This document shows positions 13,425-19,321 of a stretch of 26,112 bases of DNA, piece after piece (the first letter of the stretch is position 1; every line of letters begins with the position of its first letter). The stretch is from a virus: IMG/VR virus record IMGVR_UViG_3300007540_000087, positions 1 to 26,112 of that record; one strand, given 5' to 3'. The position numbers were made by a program, and so were the translations under genes. The notes beneath the pieces were generated by a model. The model made no database searches, was not told where the DNA came from, and was given only the letters and a program-made list of their open reading frames with translations.

Positions 13425-14120
13425 ATGAAATTATTATCAACTAGTGCAAGTAATACAAAAATTGCTAAGACCCAGAAAAAAGAGAAAGTGCAAACGCGGG
13501 TCGCGTCCCTATCATTATATCCAAACCACACTATATGTGCGGGCAGTAAGGCAGCAGGCTGCATGGAAGGCTGCTTAAAATCAGCAGGCATGGGCGTGTT
13601 TAGCAATGTTGAAGCAGGGCGAAAAGCCAAAACAGATTTTTATCTAAACGATCAGGAAGGATTTCTGGCCCAGCTGCGGGTAGAGCTGGCTAACTTTTCC
13701 AAGCTTTGCAAGCGTACAGGGTCTGTAGGCGTAGTCAGGCTGAATACAATCAGCGACATCCCATGGGAAAAGCACCAGATACCGCAGGAGTTTCCAGAGC
13801 TGAGCTTTTATGACTATACGAAGCTAGTTAAAAGACTAGGCAGAACGCCAACTAACTACAAGTTGATGTTCAGCTATAGCGGCAAGCGCTCCTATCGTAA
13901 GCAGGTGGAGCAAATGCCGGACGGTTACCCGATGGCGGTGGTGTTCCACAAAAGATTACCGGCTCGGTTTATGGGTCGTCCGGTTATTGACGGGGACAAT
14001 AGTGATCTGGACAATCTCAGATCGGGCCATGTGGTGGTGGGCCTGCTGGCAAAAGGTAAGGCCAAAAAAGATACAAGCGGGTTTGTGGTAGACCCTGACA
14101 TGATCGCGGTGGGCGGCTAA
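13425..14120 (+). CDS. conserved phage protein with Cys motif, unknown function
   Basis: 231 aa from ATG 13,425, preceded by AGAGAG 8 nt away. A GTG 9 nt upstream overlaps that site and is unlikely. Residues 26-60 hold SLSLYPNHTICAGSKAAGCM and EGCLKSAG: cysteines in C-x6-C-x3-C spacing. Later conserved lines are FYDYTK, LMFSYSGKRSY, PMAVVFHK and GRPVIDGDNSD. I recall this pattern (SLSL-P...C-GSKAAGCMExCL... YDYTK... VIDGD) as a widespread phage family (DUF7227 or gp88-like), but no biochemical role is known to me. The three Cys could bind metal or an Fe-S cluster. It is soluble and lies inside the palindrome-separated early cassette. Confidence 0.75.
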   Translation: MKLLSTSASNTKIAKTQKKEKVQTRVASLSLYPNHTICAGSKAAGCMEGCLKSAGMGVFSNVEAGRKAKTDFYLNDQEGFLAQLRVELANFSKLCKRTGSVGVVRLNTISDIPWEKHQIPQEFPELSFYDYTKLVKRLGRTPTNYKLMFSYSGKRSYRKQVEQMPDGYPMAVVFHKRLPARFMGRPVIDGDNSDLDNLRSGHVVVGLLAKGKAKKDTSGFVVDPDMIAVGG

Positions 14121-14133
14121 TTATAACTGGAGA
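14121..14133 (+). repeat. half palindrome-plus-SD module, copy 5
   Basis: Only the left arm, TTATAA, followed directly by CTGGAGAAT, the ribosome site for ATG 14,140. It is consistent with a decayed form of the junction element. Confidence 0.5.
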
Positions 14134-14139
14134 ATAGAT

Positions 14140-14340
14140 ATGATCGCGGATGATTTTTTTGACTGGCTCTATGTGGCTGAGTGTGATGGTCGAGCTGATG
14201 GTGAGACTGTAGTGCAGGAGTTTGGTGCTGAGTATAAAGTTGTCAACAGCCCAGACGATTACTACGCGACTGTTGTTGTGGAGTTTCAAGATGGGTCGCG
14301 TGTGGAAACTAATTACAAGGGTGAGTTTGATCGGGCCTGA
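14140..14340 (+). CDS. small acidic protein, unknown
   Basis: 66 aa with GGAGAAT upstream of ATG. It is strongly acidic (MIADDFFDWLYVAECDGRAD) with a predicted alpha-beta pattern (TVVQEFGAEYKVV, then YYATVVVEFQDGSRVETNY). No motif is recognised. Acidic early phage proteins often act as DNA mimics or inhibitors, but nothing here shows that. It is bounded on the right by the next palindrome module. Confidence 0.6.
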   Translation: MIADDFFDWLYVAECDGRADGETVVQEFGAEYKVVNSPDDYYATVVVEFQDGSRVETNYKGEFDRA

Positions 14341-14344
14341 GTTC

Positions 14345-14366
14345 TTATAATTAATTATAACGGAGA
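14345..14366 (+). repeat. palindrome-plus-SD module, copy 6
   Basis: A perfect TTATAATTAATTATAA (14,345-14,360), then CGGAGAAT, the ribosome site for ATG 14,373. It starts 4 nt after the upstream TGA stop. Confidence 0.85.
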
Positions 14367-14372
14367 ATGAGA

Positions 14373-14603
14373 ATGTTTATATCAAAACAAGGTTGGACAT
14401 TGTTCAACAAAGCAAACGAGAAAGTAGTAGTGGATGAGCTGATCAGGGATCGCGATGGCGAAGCATGGGTAATCTCTGGAGGCGCAATACCCCTACATGG
14501 TGCAAGTACTGGTCGAGTGTGGGTACGTTCGATGGATGAGGACAAAATGGATCGAGAGTTCTTTCCCTCAGTGTTTAACTTGCAATGGAGAAAGGATAGA
14601 TGA
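14373..14603 (+). CDS. conserved small phage protein (STGRVWV / EFFPSVF)
   Basis: 76 aa from ATG 14,373. GGAG lies 7 nt away; an ATG 6 nt upstream is only 1 nt from the GGAG. The sequence WTLFNKANEKVVVDELIRDR, then GGAIPLHGASTGRVWV and EFFPSVFNLQW, fits a small beta-rich family I have seen in many phages (gene of unknown function, GxxPPHxxSTGRV...EYFPSVFGL). It is probably a small beta-barrel. The stop overlaps the next start as ATGA, showing translational coupling. Confidence 0.75.
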   Translation: MFISKQGWTLFNKANEKVVVDELIRDRDGEAWVISGGAIPLHGASTGRVWVRSMDEDKMDREFFPSVFNLQWRKDR

Positions 14604-14764
14604 GACTGACAAAGTTTGAATTGAAGCGGCTGCAATCTGAGAAGATTCGAACATCGGGAGGGTATAAGTTCCCTGAAGATGACCGCACTAAATACTGCAC
14701 ACACCCTGAGCAGACTGACTGGACACAGCCCTGTCCTATATGTAAACGGAGAATAAGAGTATGA
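14600..14764 (+). CDS. small Cys/His-containing protein
   Basis: 54 aa read directly, MRLTKFELKRLQSEKIRTSG to the end CPICKRRIRV. ATGA overlaps with both neighbours support it. A C-x-H (YCTH) followed 12 residues later by C-x2-C (PCPIC) could bind one zinc ion. It is basic overall. Possibly a nucleic-acid- or protein-binding zinc ribbon. No family recognised. The GGAGAATAAGAG near its end is the ribosome site for the next gene. Confidence 0.55.
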   Translation: MRLTKFELKRLQSEKIRTSGGYKFPEDDRTKYCTHPEQTDWTQPCPICKRRIRV

Positions 14765-14931
14765 AGTTATCAGAAGTGACAGTGAGAGACATAAAGCAGT
14801 TCAGTGATTTGTTTGAATGGGTTTGCTCTATGCCAATAGACGGTAAGGATCGCAGGATTCTAATGGACTTGATAGATGTGAGCTGTGAGCTAAACACTAA
14901 GCTACTGCGAGAGAAAGGATTAATGAAGTGA
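14761..14931 (+). CDS. small helical protein, unknown
   Basis: 56 aa read directly (MKLSEVTVRDIKQFSDLFEW, then MDLIDVSCELNTKLLREKG). GGAGAATAAGAGT precedes the ATG. It overlaps the previous stop (ATGA) and the next start (GTGA). It is amphipathic and helical, with no recognised domain. Confidence 0.5.
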   Translation: MKLSEVTVRDIKQFSDLFEWVCSMPIDGKDRRILMDLIDVSCELNTKLLREKGLMK

Positions 14932-15047
14932 CTAAATGCAGCTGCGGTGCAAGAGCAGATGTAAATGAGGGGGGCGTATATGTTTGTGCGCCCTGTTGGA
15001 TAAGAATATATAGTACTAACTTTAAATTTATTTGGAGAATAACATGA
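14928..15047 (+). CDS. tiny zinc-ribbon-like protein
   Basis: 39 aa from a GTG start overlapping the preceding stop by 4 nt (GTGA). It ends in an ATGA overlap with the next gene. CSCGARAD, then VCAPCW, give C-x-C and C-x2-C pairs 14 residues apart, a plausible four-Cys zinc ribbon. The GTG start lacks a strong Shine-Dalgarno, so it relies on coupling. Support comes from the perfectly nested overlaps. Confidence 0.45.
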   Translation: MTKCSCGARADVNEGGVYVCAPCWIRIYSTNFKFIWRIT

Positions 15048-15250
15048 TTGTATTTAACTACCCTAGCAAGAAAGAATTAAAAGCTAATATCGGCAAGCCG
15101 CTCAAGTACATAGAGACTAGCTTGTTTGGCGCTGAGTATGTAAGCAGTGGCTATATGGTTGGAGCTAATCGGCCACACATTACAGGGCAAGGGCGCGAGT
15201 TCTTTGCTGAAGTAACTATGAAAGATAATCTAATTGTAGGAGTTAAGTAA
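15044..15250 (+). CDS. conserved small phage protein (NYPSKKELK family)
   Basis: 68 aa from ATG 15,044; GGAGAAT lies 6 nt upstream. A TTG 12 nt upstream overlaps that site and is rejected. The line MIVFNYPSKKELKANIGKPL, then ETSLFGAEYV, HITGQGREFFAEVTMKDNLI, is one I recall from many phages as a short conserved protein of unknown role. It is likely alpha/beta and soluble. Coupled to the previous gene by ATGA. Confidence 0.7.
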   Translation: MIVFNYPSKKELKANIGKPLKYIETSLFGAEYVSSGYMVGANRPHITGQGREFFAEVTMKDNLIVGVK

Positions 15251-15251
15251 T

Positions 15252-15680
15252 ATGAAAACTTTAATTGAAGCAGTAGAAGCGTGGATTGATGGTCGCATTA
15301 AAGCTAAAGTAAATGAGCTTGAAGGCTTACAGATACGAGATGCCAATAGAGTTGCTGAACTAGAACGGAAAATAATGGCTCTAGAAAATGCTACAGGTGT
15401 TGAAGATATGATAACCCTGACTGAGCGTCTAGATATTATTGAGTCTACAGCTGAAGATGCGCTGGCTAATGCTGAAGAAGCTCATAGCATAGCTGAGAAT
15501 CTAGATTGTCGGGTTGATGATCACGAGTCTCGTATTGATCAGATAGAAGCAGAGGATTCAGATGATGTGGATACTGATGCGATTGAGCGATCAGTGCGTG
15601 ACAGTGTAGAAGATTTTATTGTTGATGCAGTCCGAACTGAGATAGATGCGATAGACTTTAGAGTAATTGTGGAGAGATAA
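15252..15680 (+). CDS. acidic coiled-coil protein
   Basis: 142 aa with AGGAG about 9 nt before ATG. It is very acidic and heptad-like over residues 5-110 (ALENATGVEDMITLTERLDI, then AEDALANAEEAHSIAENLDC, RVDDHESRIDQIEAEDSDDV). It looks like an elongated coiled coil. It lies among tiny early genes with no structural partner nearby, so a regulatory or scaffolding role is possible. No family recognised. Confidence 0.65.
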   Translation: MKTLIEAVEAWIDGRIKAKVNELEGLQIRDANRVAELERKIMALENATGVEDMITLTERLDIIESTAEDALANAEEAHSIAENLDCRVDDHESRIDQIEAEDSDDVDTDAIERSVRDSVEDFIVDAVRTEIDAIDFRVIVER

Positions 15681-15681
15681 C

Positions 15682-15789
15682 ATGGTGGAACTATTCGGAG
15701 CAGCGCTAATTGTTGTATCGTTTTTAGTAGCTTGGGAATCAGAGAAAATGGTTCAAGAAAAAAGGAGCGTAAATAATGTGGGCAATTGA
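15682..15789 (+). CDS. tiny membrane protein
   Basis: 35 aa read directly (MVELFGAALIVVSFLVAWES, then EKMVQEKRSVNNVGN). One short hydrophobic segment is followed by a charged tail. GGAG is 8 nt upstream, and the gene overlaps the next by 14 nt. Phage early operons often carry such peptides; role unknown. Confidence 0.5.
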   Translation: MVELFGAALIVVSFLVAWESEKMVQEKRSVNNVGN

Positions 15790-15901
15790 TTGGGATGAGA
15801 TGGGTTGTACGCAGTACGCTGCAACCCTTGAAGATGCACATAAAATTGGTCAGCGTGGTGGGCCTTTCTATATTATAACGTACTTGGGAGAAAGCAAATG
15901 A
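15776..15901 (+). CDS. tiny protein, unknown
   Basis: 41 aa (MWAIDWDEMGCTQYAATLED, then HKIGQRGGPFYIITYLGESK), with AGGAG upstream. It ends in an ATGA overlap with the next gene. No recognised motif. Confidence 0.5.
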   Translation: MWAIDWDEMGCTQYAATLEDAHKIGQRGGPFYIITYLGESK

Positions 15902-16071
15902 AAATTAGTGAACACGCTGTGCTGTTAGAGCTGGTCGAAATGGCACTAGAGGAAACACTTGAGGACTTGAACGGTGCAGAGGTGAGCGAAACAGGGGCGA
16001 GGCTGTTGAACAAACACTATCGCGAACTAACACTTGCACACTCAGCTCTGGTAGAGAAAAATGCGGAATAG
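15898..16071 (+). CDS. small helical protein, unknown
   Basis: 57 aa (MKISEHAVLLELVEMALEET, then ARLLNKHYRELTLAHSALVE). It has GGGAGAAAG upstream and an ATGA overlap with its neighbour. Two acidic amphipathic helices. No family recognised. Confidence 0.5.
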   Translation: MKISEHAVLLELVEMALEETLEDLNGAEVSETGARLLNKHYRELTLAHSALVEKNAE

Positions 16072-16237
16072 AATAAAACTAAAAGGCGGTGATGAGCAGG
16101 ATGTTCTGACCCGCTGGAGAAAATTCATAAGTCTTAAAAGCCAAGAAGCTAAAAAGATTAAGCGCGGCTACAACAAACGCTTCCGAAAGGAAGGAAACCA
16201 ACATCTCAAATCAGAGGTTCAAGAAGATGATAGATAA
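16061..16237 (+). CDS. small basic protein, unknown
   Basis: 58 aa, overlapping both neighbours (11 nt each side). It is strongly basic in the middle (LKSQEAKKIKRGYNKRFRKE). It could bind nucleic acid. The ribosome site (GAGAAAA) is modest and lies inside the previous gene. Confidence 0.45.
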   Translation: MRNRIKLKGGDEQDVLTRWRKFISLKSQEAKKIKRGYNKRFRKEGNQHLKSEVQEDDR

Positions 16238-16463
16238 GTTAGTAATGCAGATGGACGTTGAGAAACCTATAAAGGTTTACAAAGTTATGATGTCAAAAGT
16301 GAATGGTTACTTCATAGATGTGGCGGCTGGTTCACCCGAAGAAGCCCTACAATATGCAGAGATCAACAAAAACTCTGGCGTTTATAAGCCATATGGCGAT
16401 CAGGTGGTGGATATTTCACCAGTTGAGGTCGTTGAAGAGGATAACAATAAGGATTTGTTATAA
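16227..16463 (+). CDS. small alpha/beta protein, unknown
   Basis: 78 aa, overlapping the previous gene by 11 nt. The line KVYKVMMSKVNGYFIDVAAG SPEEALQYAE resembles small beta-alpha-beta proteins (beta strand, DVxAxSxEEAxxxA helix) that are common in phages and plasmids. The C-terminus is acidic. The final codons TTA TAA come from the palindromic element at 16,458, just as in the membrane gene at 13,208. Confidence 0.6.
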   Translation: MIDKLVMQMDVEKPIKVYKVMMSKVNGYFIDVAAGSPEEALQYAEINKNSGVYKPYGDQVVDISPVEVVEEDNNKDLL

Positions 16464-16477
16464 TTAATTATAAGGAA
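16458..16477 (+). repeat. palindrome-plus-SD module, copy 7
   Basis: A perfect TTATAATTAATTATAA (16,458-16,473), then GGAAT. No gene follows for 160 nt. It provides the Leu-stop of the upstream gene. As at 13,352, the attached ribosome site now serves no start codon. Confidence 0.8.
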
Positions 16478-16552
16478 TACACACTATATAGTCTTGATAG
16501 AGTGCATAAGTTCTTTTGTATCTTATAAGTTATACTATAAATAAAATAATAG

Positions 16553-16582
16553 TTGACTTGTAAACCTTAAAAGTATTATAAT
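16553..16582 (+). promoter_or_regulatory. sigma-70 promoter for the DUF932-like gene
   Basis: TTGACT (16,553-16,558), 18 bp, TATAAT (16,577-16,582). Predicted start about 16,589, 46 nt before the ATG. It lies in a 171-nt intergenic gap in otherwise tightly packed genes, so it probably drives a middle operon. Confidence 0.75.
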
Positions 16583-16602
16583 CTCTTTTCAAATGATGTC
16601 AA
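16575..16602 (-). promoter_or_regulatory. opposing promoter sharing the -10 region
   Basis: On the minus strand TTGACA (16,602-16,597), 16 bp, TATAAT (16,580-16,575). Both boxes are exact. The -10 shares the palindromic ATTATAAT with the rightward promoter. A leftward transcript would be antisense to the tiny-gene operon; no leftward gene is seen. Confidence 0.55.
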
Positions 16603-16634
16603 CCGAAGACTAAAACTTTTTTTTGGAGAATGAA

Positions 16635-17573
16635 ATGAACAACATTACACCTATGTTTGCAAACAACACAGCGTTAACTACAATCCGCAATGGGGGTTAT
16701 GGCTCAGCAGATTTTGATATAGCTACAGCACCTTTAATTTATTTAGATGCTTATGAAAGCTCCAAGTCTATTATCTATCGTACAGATACAGCTCAAGAGC
16801 TGGGAGTACACGGACATGGTTACAAACCTGTTGCACCTAAGCACATGATAGATGTTACTCGTAATATTATTGAGCGTTCTGATCTGTCAATTAACGGGAT
16901 ACAAGAAACTATCCGTACATCTCATGATGGTTCAAGAACTTTTGTGCAGTACAAACTTCCTGAGCATACGTATAGGACTGCTGATGGAGATACAGCTGCT
17001 CTGAGTCTGTTGTCCATATCATCCTTCGATGGTACTTGGCCGTTCATGATCAGTGCAGCAGCTATTCAGCAGGCGTGTACAAATCTACAAGTCTTTGTTA
17101 GCGGTGAGGTCGCTGTGTTTAAAGCTAAGCACACAAGGTCTTTGGACATTGAGCAGGGTGGTCGAGTCATCACTAAGTCTTTACAGCTTTTCCACAAAGA
17201 GCGTGACCTGTGGCAGCAGTGGCAGCAGACAAGGACTGATGATGAGAGCGCCTTTATATTCTTTTGTAAGTCTCTCAAATGCACATCAGCTGAGAAGCTC
17301 ATAGGGTTAGGGTACGTTGATCCTCAAGTTATCCTTGGAGATCTTCCCAGACGCAACGCCAGTCTTGAATATGTTTGGAACAAATATAAAACAGTTTATT
17401 CTCAGCGACTAGGTAATAATTACTGGGCTGTGTATAATGCTTTGACTGACTGGTCAACTCATGCGACAGCCTCCCGACTTAGTAATGAGGTGAACATTGC
17501 AGCAGTTCAGAATCAACGACAGCAGATAGTTCGTGAGGCTGTTAAATCTAACCAATTCATGAGGGCAGCATAG
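16635..17573 (+). CDS. DUF932-like phage/plasmid protein
   Basis: 312 aa from ATG 16,635; GGAG lies 6 nt upstream. An in-frame TTG overlaps the site and is rejected. The N-terminal half has the AYESSKSIIYRTDTAQELGVHGHGYKP pattern. The middle line SISSFDGTWPFMISAAAIQQACTNLQVF, and the C-terminal GNNYWAVYNALTDWSTHAT segment, match the DUF932 / TIGR03299 'phage/plasmid-like protein' family, which is common next to replication genes. Its function is not established in my knowledge. It starts the second early operon, 46 nt from its promoter, and is followed within 2 nt by the next gene. Confidence 0.8.
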   Translation: MNNITPMFANNTALTTIRNGGYGSADFDIATAPLIYLDAYESSKSIIYRTDTAQELGVHGHGYKPVAPKHMIDVTRNIIERSDLSINGIQETIRTSHDGSRTFVQYKLPEHTYRTADGDTAALSLLSISSFDGTWPFMISAAAIQQACTNLQVFVSGEVAVFKAKHTRSLDIEQGGRVITKSLQLFHKERDLWQQWQQTRTDDESAFIFFCKSLKCTSAEKLIGLGYVDPQVILGDLPRRNASLEYVWNKYKTVYSQRLGNNYWAVYNALTDWSTHATASRLSNEVNIAAVQNQRQQIVREAVKSNQFMRAA

Positions 17574-17574
17574 G

Positions 17575-17775
17575 ATGACAATCAATTTTGGAAAGTATAA
17601 CTTCAGTGTAAATGTACGAAACGGTGTGGGTTTAGACTTAGAGTTTACTGATACTCGTGCAGTGTGGGTGTGTGGCGATGACATAGATGGTTTTGAAGCC
17701 GCACAGTTTGAAGGCATAGTATTGTGTGTGCCTTTCTTTGTTCTTACATTCGGACAAGTATATATGGAGGGATGA
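17575..17775 (+). CDS. small protein, unknown
   Basis: 66 aa starting 1 nt after the DUF932-like stop. The line MTINFGKYNFSVNVRNGVGL, then DLEFTDTRAVWVCGDDIDGF, suggests beta strands. The C-terminal part is hydrophobic (GIVLCVPFFVLTFGQVYMEG) and may pack against a membrane or within a beta fold. No family recognised. Confidence 0.55.
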   Translation: MTINFGKYNFSVNVRNGVGLDLEFTDTRAVWVCGDDIDGFEAAQFEGIVLCVPFFVLTFGQVYMEG

Positions 17776-17776
17776 C

Positions 17777-17938
17777 ATGGGCGAACAAACTCATGGCGGT
17801 AAAGGTGATCGAGCTAGAAGAGTAGATCACAATAAGTTCAGTAAAAATTTTGATGAAATATTTAAACAAACATTTAAAGAGGAGATGAAAAATGTTAAGC
17901 AATCTACTGAAGTCAAGGAGAGTAAAAAGACTACTTGA
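17777..17938 (+). CDS. small GGKGD...FDEIF protein
   Basis: 53 aa from ATG 17,777; GGAGG is 6 nt upstream. The line MGEQTHGGKGDRARRVDHNK FSKNFDEIF matches the small phage family GGKGS-x-R-x(5)-F-x2-N(W/F)DxIF that I recall from many genomes. A related core (GDTGSWYKPENKKKYEDNWD RIF) is found in the late block at 3,652-3,825. The tail is lysine-rich. Role unknown. The last 47 nt overlap the next gene in another frame. Confidence 0.65.
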   Translation: MGEQTHGGKGDRARRVDHNKFSKNFDEIFKQTFKEEMKNVKQSTEVKESKKTT

Positions 17939-18038
17939 TTTTTCAAGGATACCTAGCAGGTTTATAAAGTGGAGTAATGTTGCGGTGATATTCGCAGTGC
18001 TATTCACATTGTTGTTTATGTTTTTGGAGTTAGCATAA
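17892..18038 (+). CDS. tiny inner-membrane protein
   Basis: 48 aa read directly. A basic N-terminus (MLSNLLKSRRVKRLLDFSRI, then PSRFIKWS) is followed by one hydrophobic helix (NVAVIFAVLFTLLFMFLELA) that ends the protein. AGGAG lies 8 nt before the ATG. The stop overlaps the next start (TAATG). Topology would be N-inside with a C-terminal anchor. Unlikely to be the lysis holin given its place in the replication operon. Confidence 0.6.
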   Translation: MLSNLLKSRRVKRLLDFSRIPSRFIKWSNVAVIFAVLFTLLFMFLELA

Positions 18039-18286
18039 TGTTTGAACAAACAATATCTGGCAGCCCTAGTCTTGAAGCCATGGCTACAGCTAAAGCAGCT
18101 TTGGATGTGGTGGACGGGAAGGTTCCTTTAAGTACAGCCTGCTCTATGTACAATGTCAGAGAGCAAACTGTAATACAATACATCATTGACAAGACTGAAT
18201 ATGAGGCTATGATGGAGTTAATGGCTGTTAAATCAGACACCGTTAAAACAAAAGTTAAAGGAGGAGAGATATGGAGCAAGAAATAA
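18038..18286 (+). CDS. small helix-turn-helix protein
   Basis: 82 aa; GGAG lies 8 nt upstream of ATG. Residues 17-50 (ATAKAALDVVDGKVPLSTAC, then SMYNVREQTVIQYI) have the spacing of a psq/Fis-type helix-turn-helix: helix, G-K, S/L-x-x-A-x-x-Y-x-V, then a recognition helix. It is a likely DNA-binding regulator. It could act on the nearby promoters or the AGACT region, but no evidence ties it to a specific site. It overlaps the MazG-like gene by 16 nt. Confidence 0.6.
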   Translation: MFEQTISGSPSLEAMATAKAALDVVDGKVPLSTACSMYNVREQTVIQYIIDKTEYEAMMELMAVKSDTVKTKVKGGEIWSKK

Positions 18287-18612
18287 ATGAAGAAAACCGT
18301 GGCATAGAGATTTCAATACAGCGGATAATCTCTTGGCACTTAGCTCGTAACCTTATACATGGGTCGGATGATAAACAACAAGTGTTAAAACTTATGCAGG
18401 AAGTTGGGGAGTTATCAGACAGCATCTGCAAAAATACGACACCTGTTGATGACATCGGAGACATCATAGTTATATTAATTAACATAGCTGTACGAAACAA
18501 CCTGCCTTTGAAGCACTGTATTGATCATGCTTATGAAGATATTAAAGATCGTACAGGAATAATGAAGGACGGAATCTTTATCAAGGCTTCAGATATTGAC
18601 GGCAACAAATAA
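18271..18612 (+). CDS. MazG-like nucleoside triphosphate pyrophosphohydrolase
   Basis: 113 aa; GGAGG precedes ATG 18,271. The motif KLMQEVGELSDSI (E44, E47), then DDIGDIIVILINIAVRNNL (D60, D61, D64), is the E-x2-E ... D-x3-D metal site of the all-alpha NTP-PPase fold. The tail AYEDIKDRTGIM matches the usual end of phage MazG-like proteins. It hydrolyses NTPs or dNTPs to monophosphates. Phage versions may adjust nucleotide or ppGpp pools. The C-terminal 15 codons contain a promoter for the SSB gene. Confidence 0.8.
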   Translation: MEQEINEENRGIEISIQRIISWHLARNLIHGSDDKQQVLKLMQEVGELSDSICKNTTPVDDIGDIIVILINIAVRNNLPLKHCIDHAYEDIKDRTGIMKDGIFIKASDIDGNK

Positions 18613-18624
18613 ACGTGGTATATT
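18596..18624 (+). promoter_or_regulatory. promoter for the SSB-polymerase operon
   Basis: TTGACG (18,596-18,601), 17 bp, TATATT (18,619-18,624), spanning the end of the MazG-like gene. The -10 sits inside a GTGG-TATATT-CCAC inverted repeat (18,615-18,628), which may be an operator or RNA hairpin. Predicted start about 18,631, 30 nt before the SSB start. Confidence 0.55.
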
Positions 18625-18660
18625 CCACAAACATTTTACAACCACAAAGAGGAAAGCAAC

Positions 18661-19089
18661 ATGGCAATACTACAAGGCGCAGCATATTGGGCTTCAGTCA
18701 CTACACCTAACACAACTTATGAGCCAGTGTATTCGGTTAATCTAGTTGTAGATGAGGCGACTGCTGAAGATTTTCAATCACGAGGCTTCACTATTAAACA
18801 GATGGATGAAGGCCCAGCAGTTGTAATCAAGCGTAAAGTTAACGGCCCGAACGGCATGGTACGTCCAGCACCCCGCTTGGTAGATGCGTACAAGAACCCG
18901 CTAGATGCTCGTGTAGGTAACGGCTCAAGCGTTAAGGTTCAGTACAAGGAGTGGGAATCAGAATGGAAAGGCAAGATATTTAAGGGCTTAGACTTCCAAG
19001 CTATGCAGGTTATTGACTTAGTAGAAGTTGGTTCACCTGATGGTTCAGAGTTTGATTCACTAGATGGCGGAATGGAGGATGAACTGTAA
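18661..19089 (+). CDS. single-stranded DNA-binding protein, gp2.5-like
   Basis: 142 aa; AGAGGAAAG precedes ATG. The line AAYWASVTTPNTTYEPVYSV NLVVDE, then PAVVIKRKVNGPNGMVRPAPRLVDA and VGNGSSVKVQYKEWE, is the OB-fold texture of T7 gp2.5-like SSBs found in marine phages. The C-terminus is strongly acidic and ends GGMEDEL, the tail that contacts the polymerase and helicase in this family. It coats ssDNA at the fork. Position immediately before primase-helicase and polymerase supports it. The stop and next start overlap. Confidence 0.75.
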   Translation: MAILQGAAYWASVTTPNTTYEPVYSVNLVVDEATAEDFQSRGFTIKQMDEGPAVVIKRKVNGPNGMVRPAPRLVDAYKNPLDARVGNGSSVKVQYKEWESEWKGKIFKGLDFQAMQVIDLVEVGSPDGSEFDSLDGGMEDEL

Positions 19090-19316
19090 TGGCACTAGTA
19101 ACAATCGACAACGTAAACTATGAATCAGACCTACTCTCAGATGAGGGTAGGGTAATTCTTACACACTTGGTAGAAGCAAACGCCAAGTTGCAAGAAGCTT
19201 CAATGACCGCAGGCTTAATGCAAGCAGCCACTGTAGCACTAATTAATGATCTTAAAGAAAACCACCTTACGGAAGAGGCTATCGCAACAGAGGAAGTTGC
19301 ACAAACTGAGGAGTAA
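19089..19316 (+). CDS. small DUF6447-like protein
   Basis: 75 aa. The line MALVTIDNVNYESDLLSDEG RVILTHLVEANAKLQ matches the short family VTIDGVEYDxxxLSxEAxxxLxxLxxxxxxLxxL, which I recall as DUF6447. Helical, with an acidic C-terminus. It overlaps the SSB stop by 1 nt and is 5 nt before primase-helicase, so it is co-expressed with replication genes. No function known. Confidence 0.6.
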   Translation: MALVTIDNVNYESDLLSDEGRVILTHLVEANAKLQEASMTAGLMQAATVALINDLKENHLTEEAIATEEVAQTEE

Positions 19317-19321
19317 GGCAA

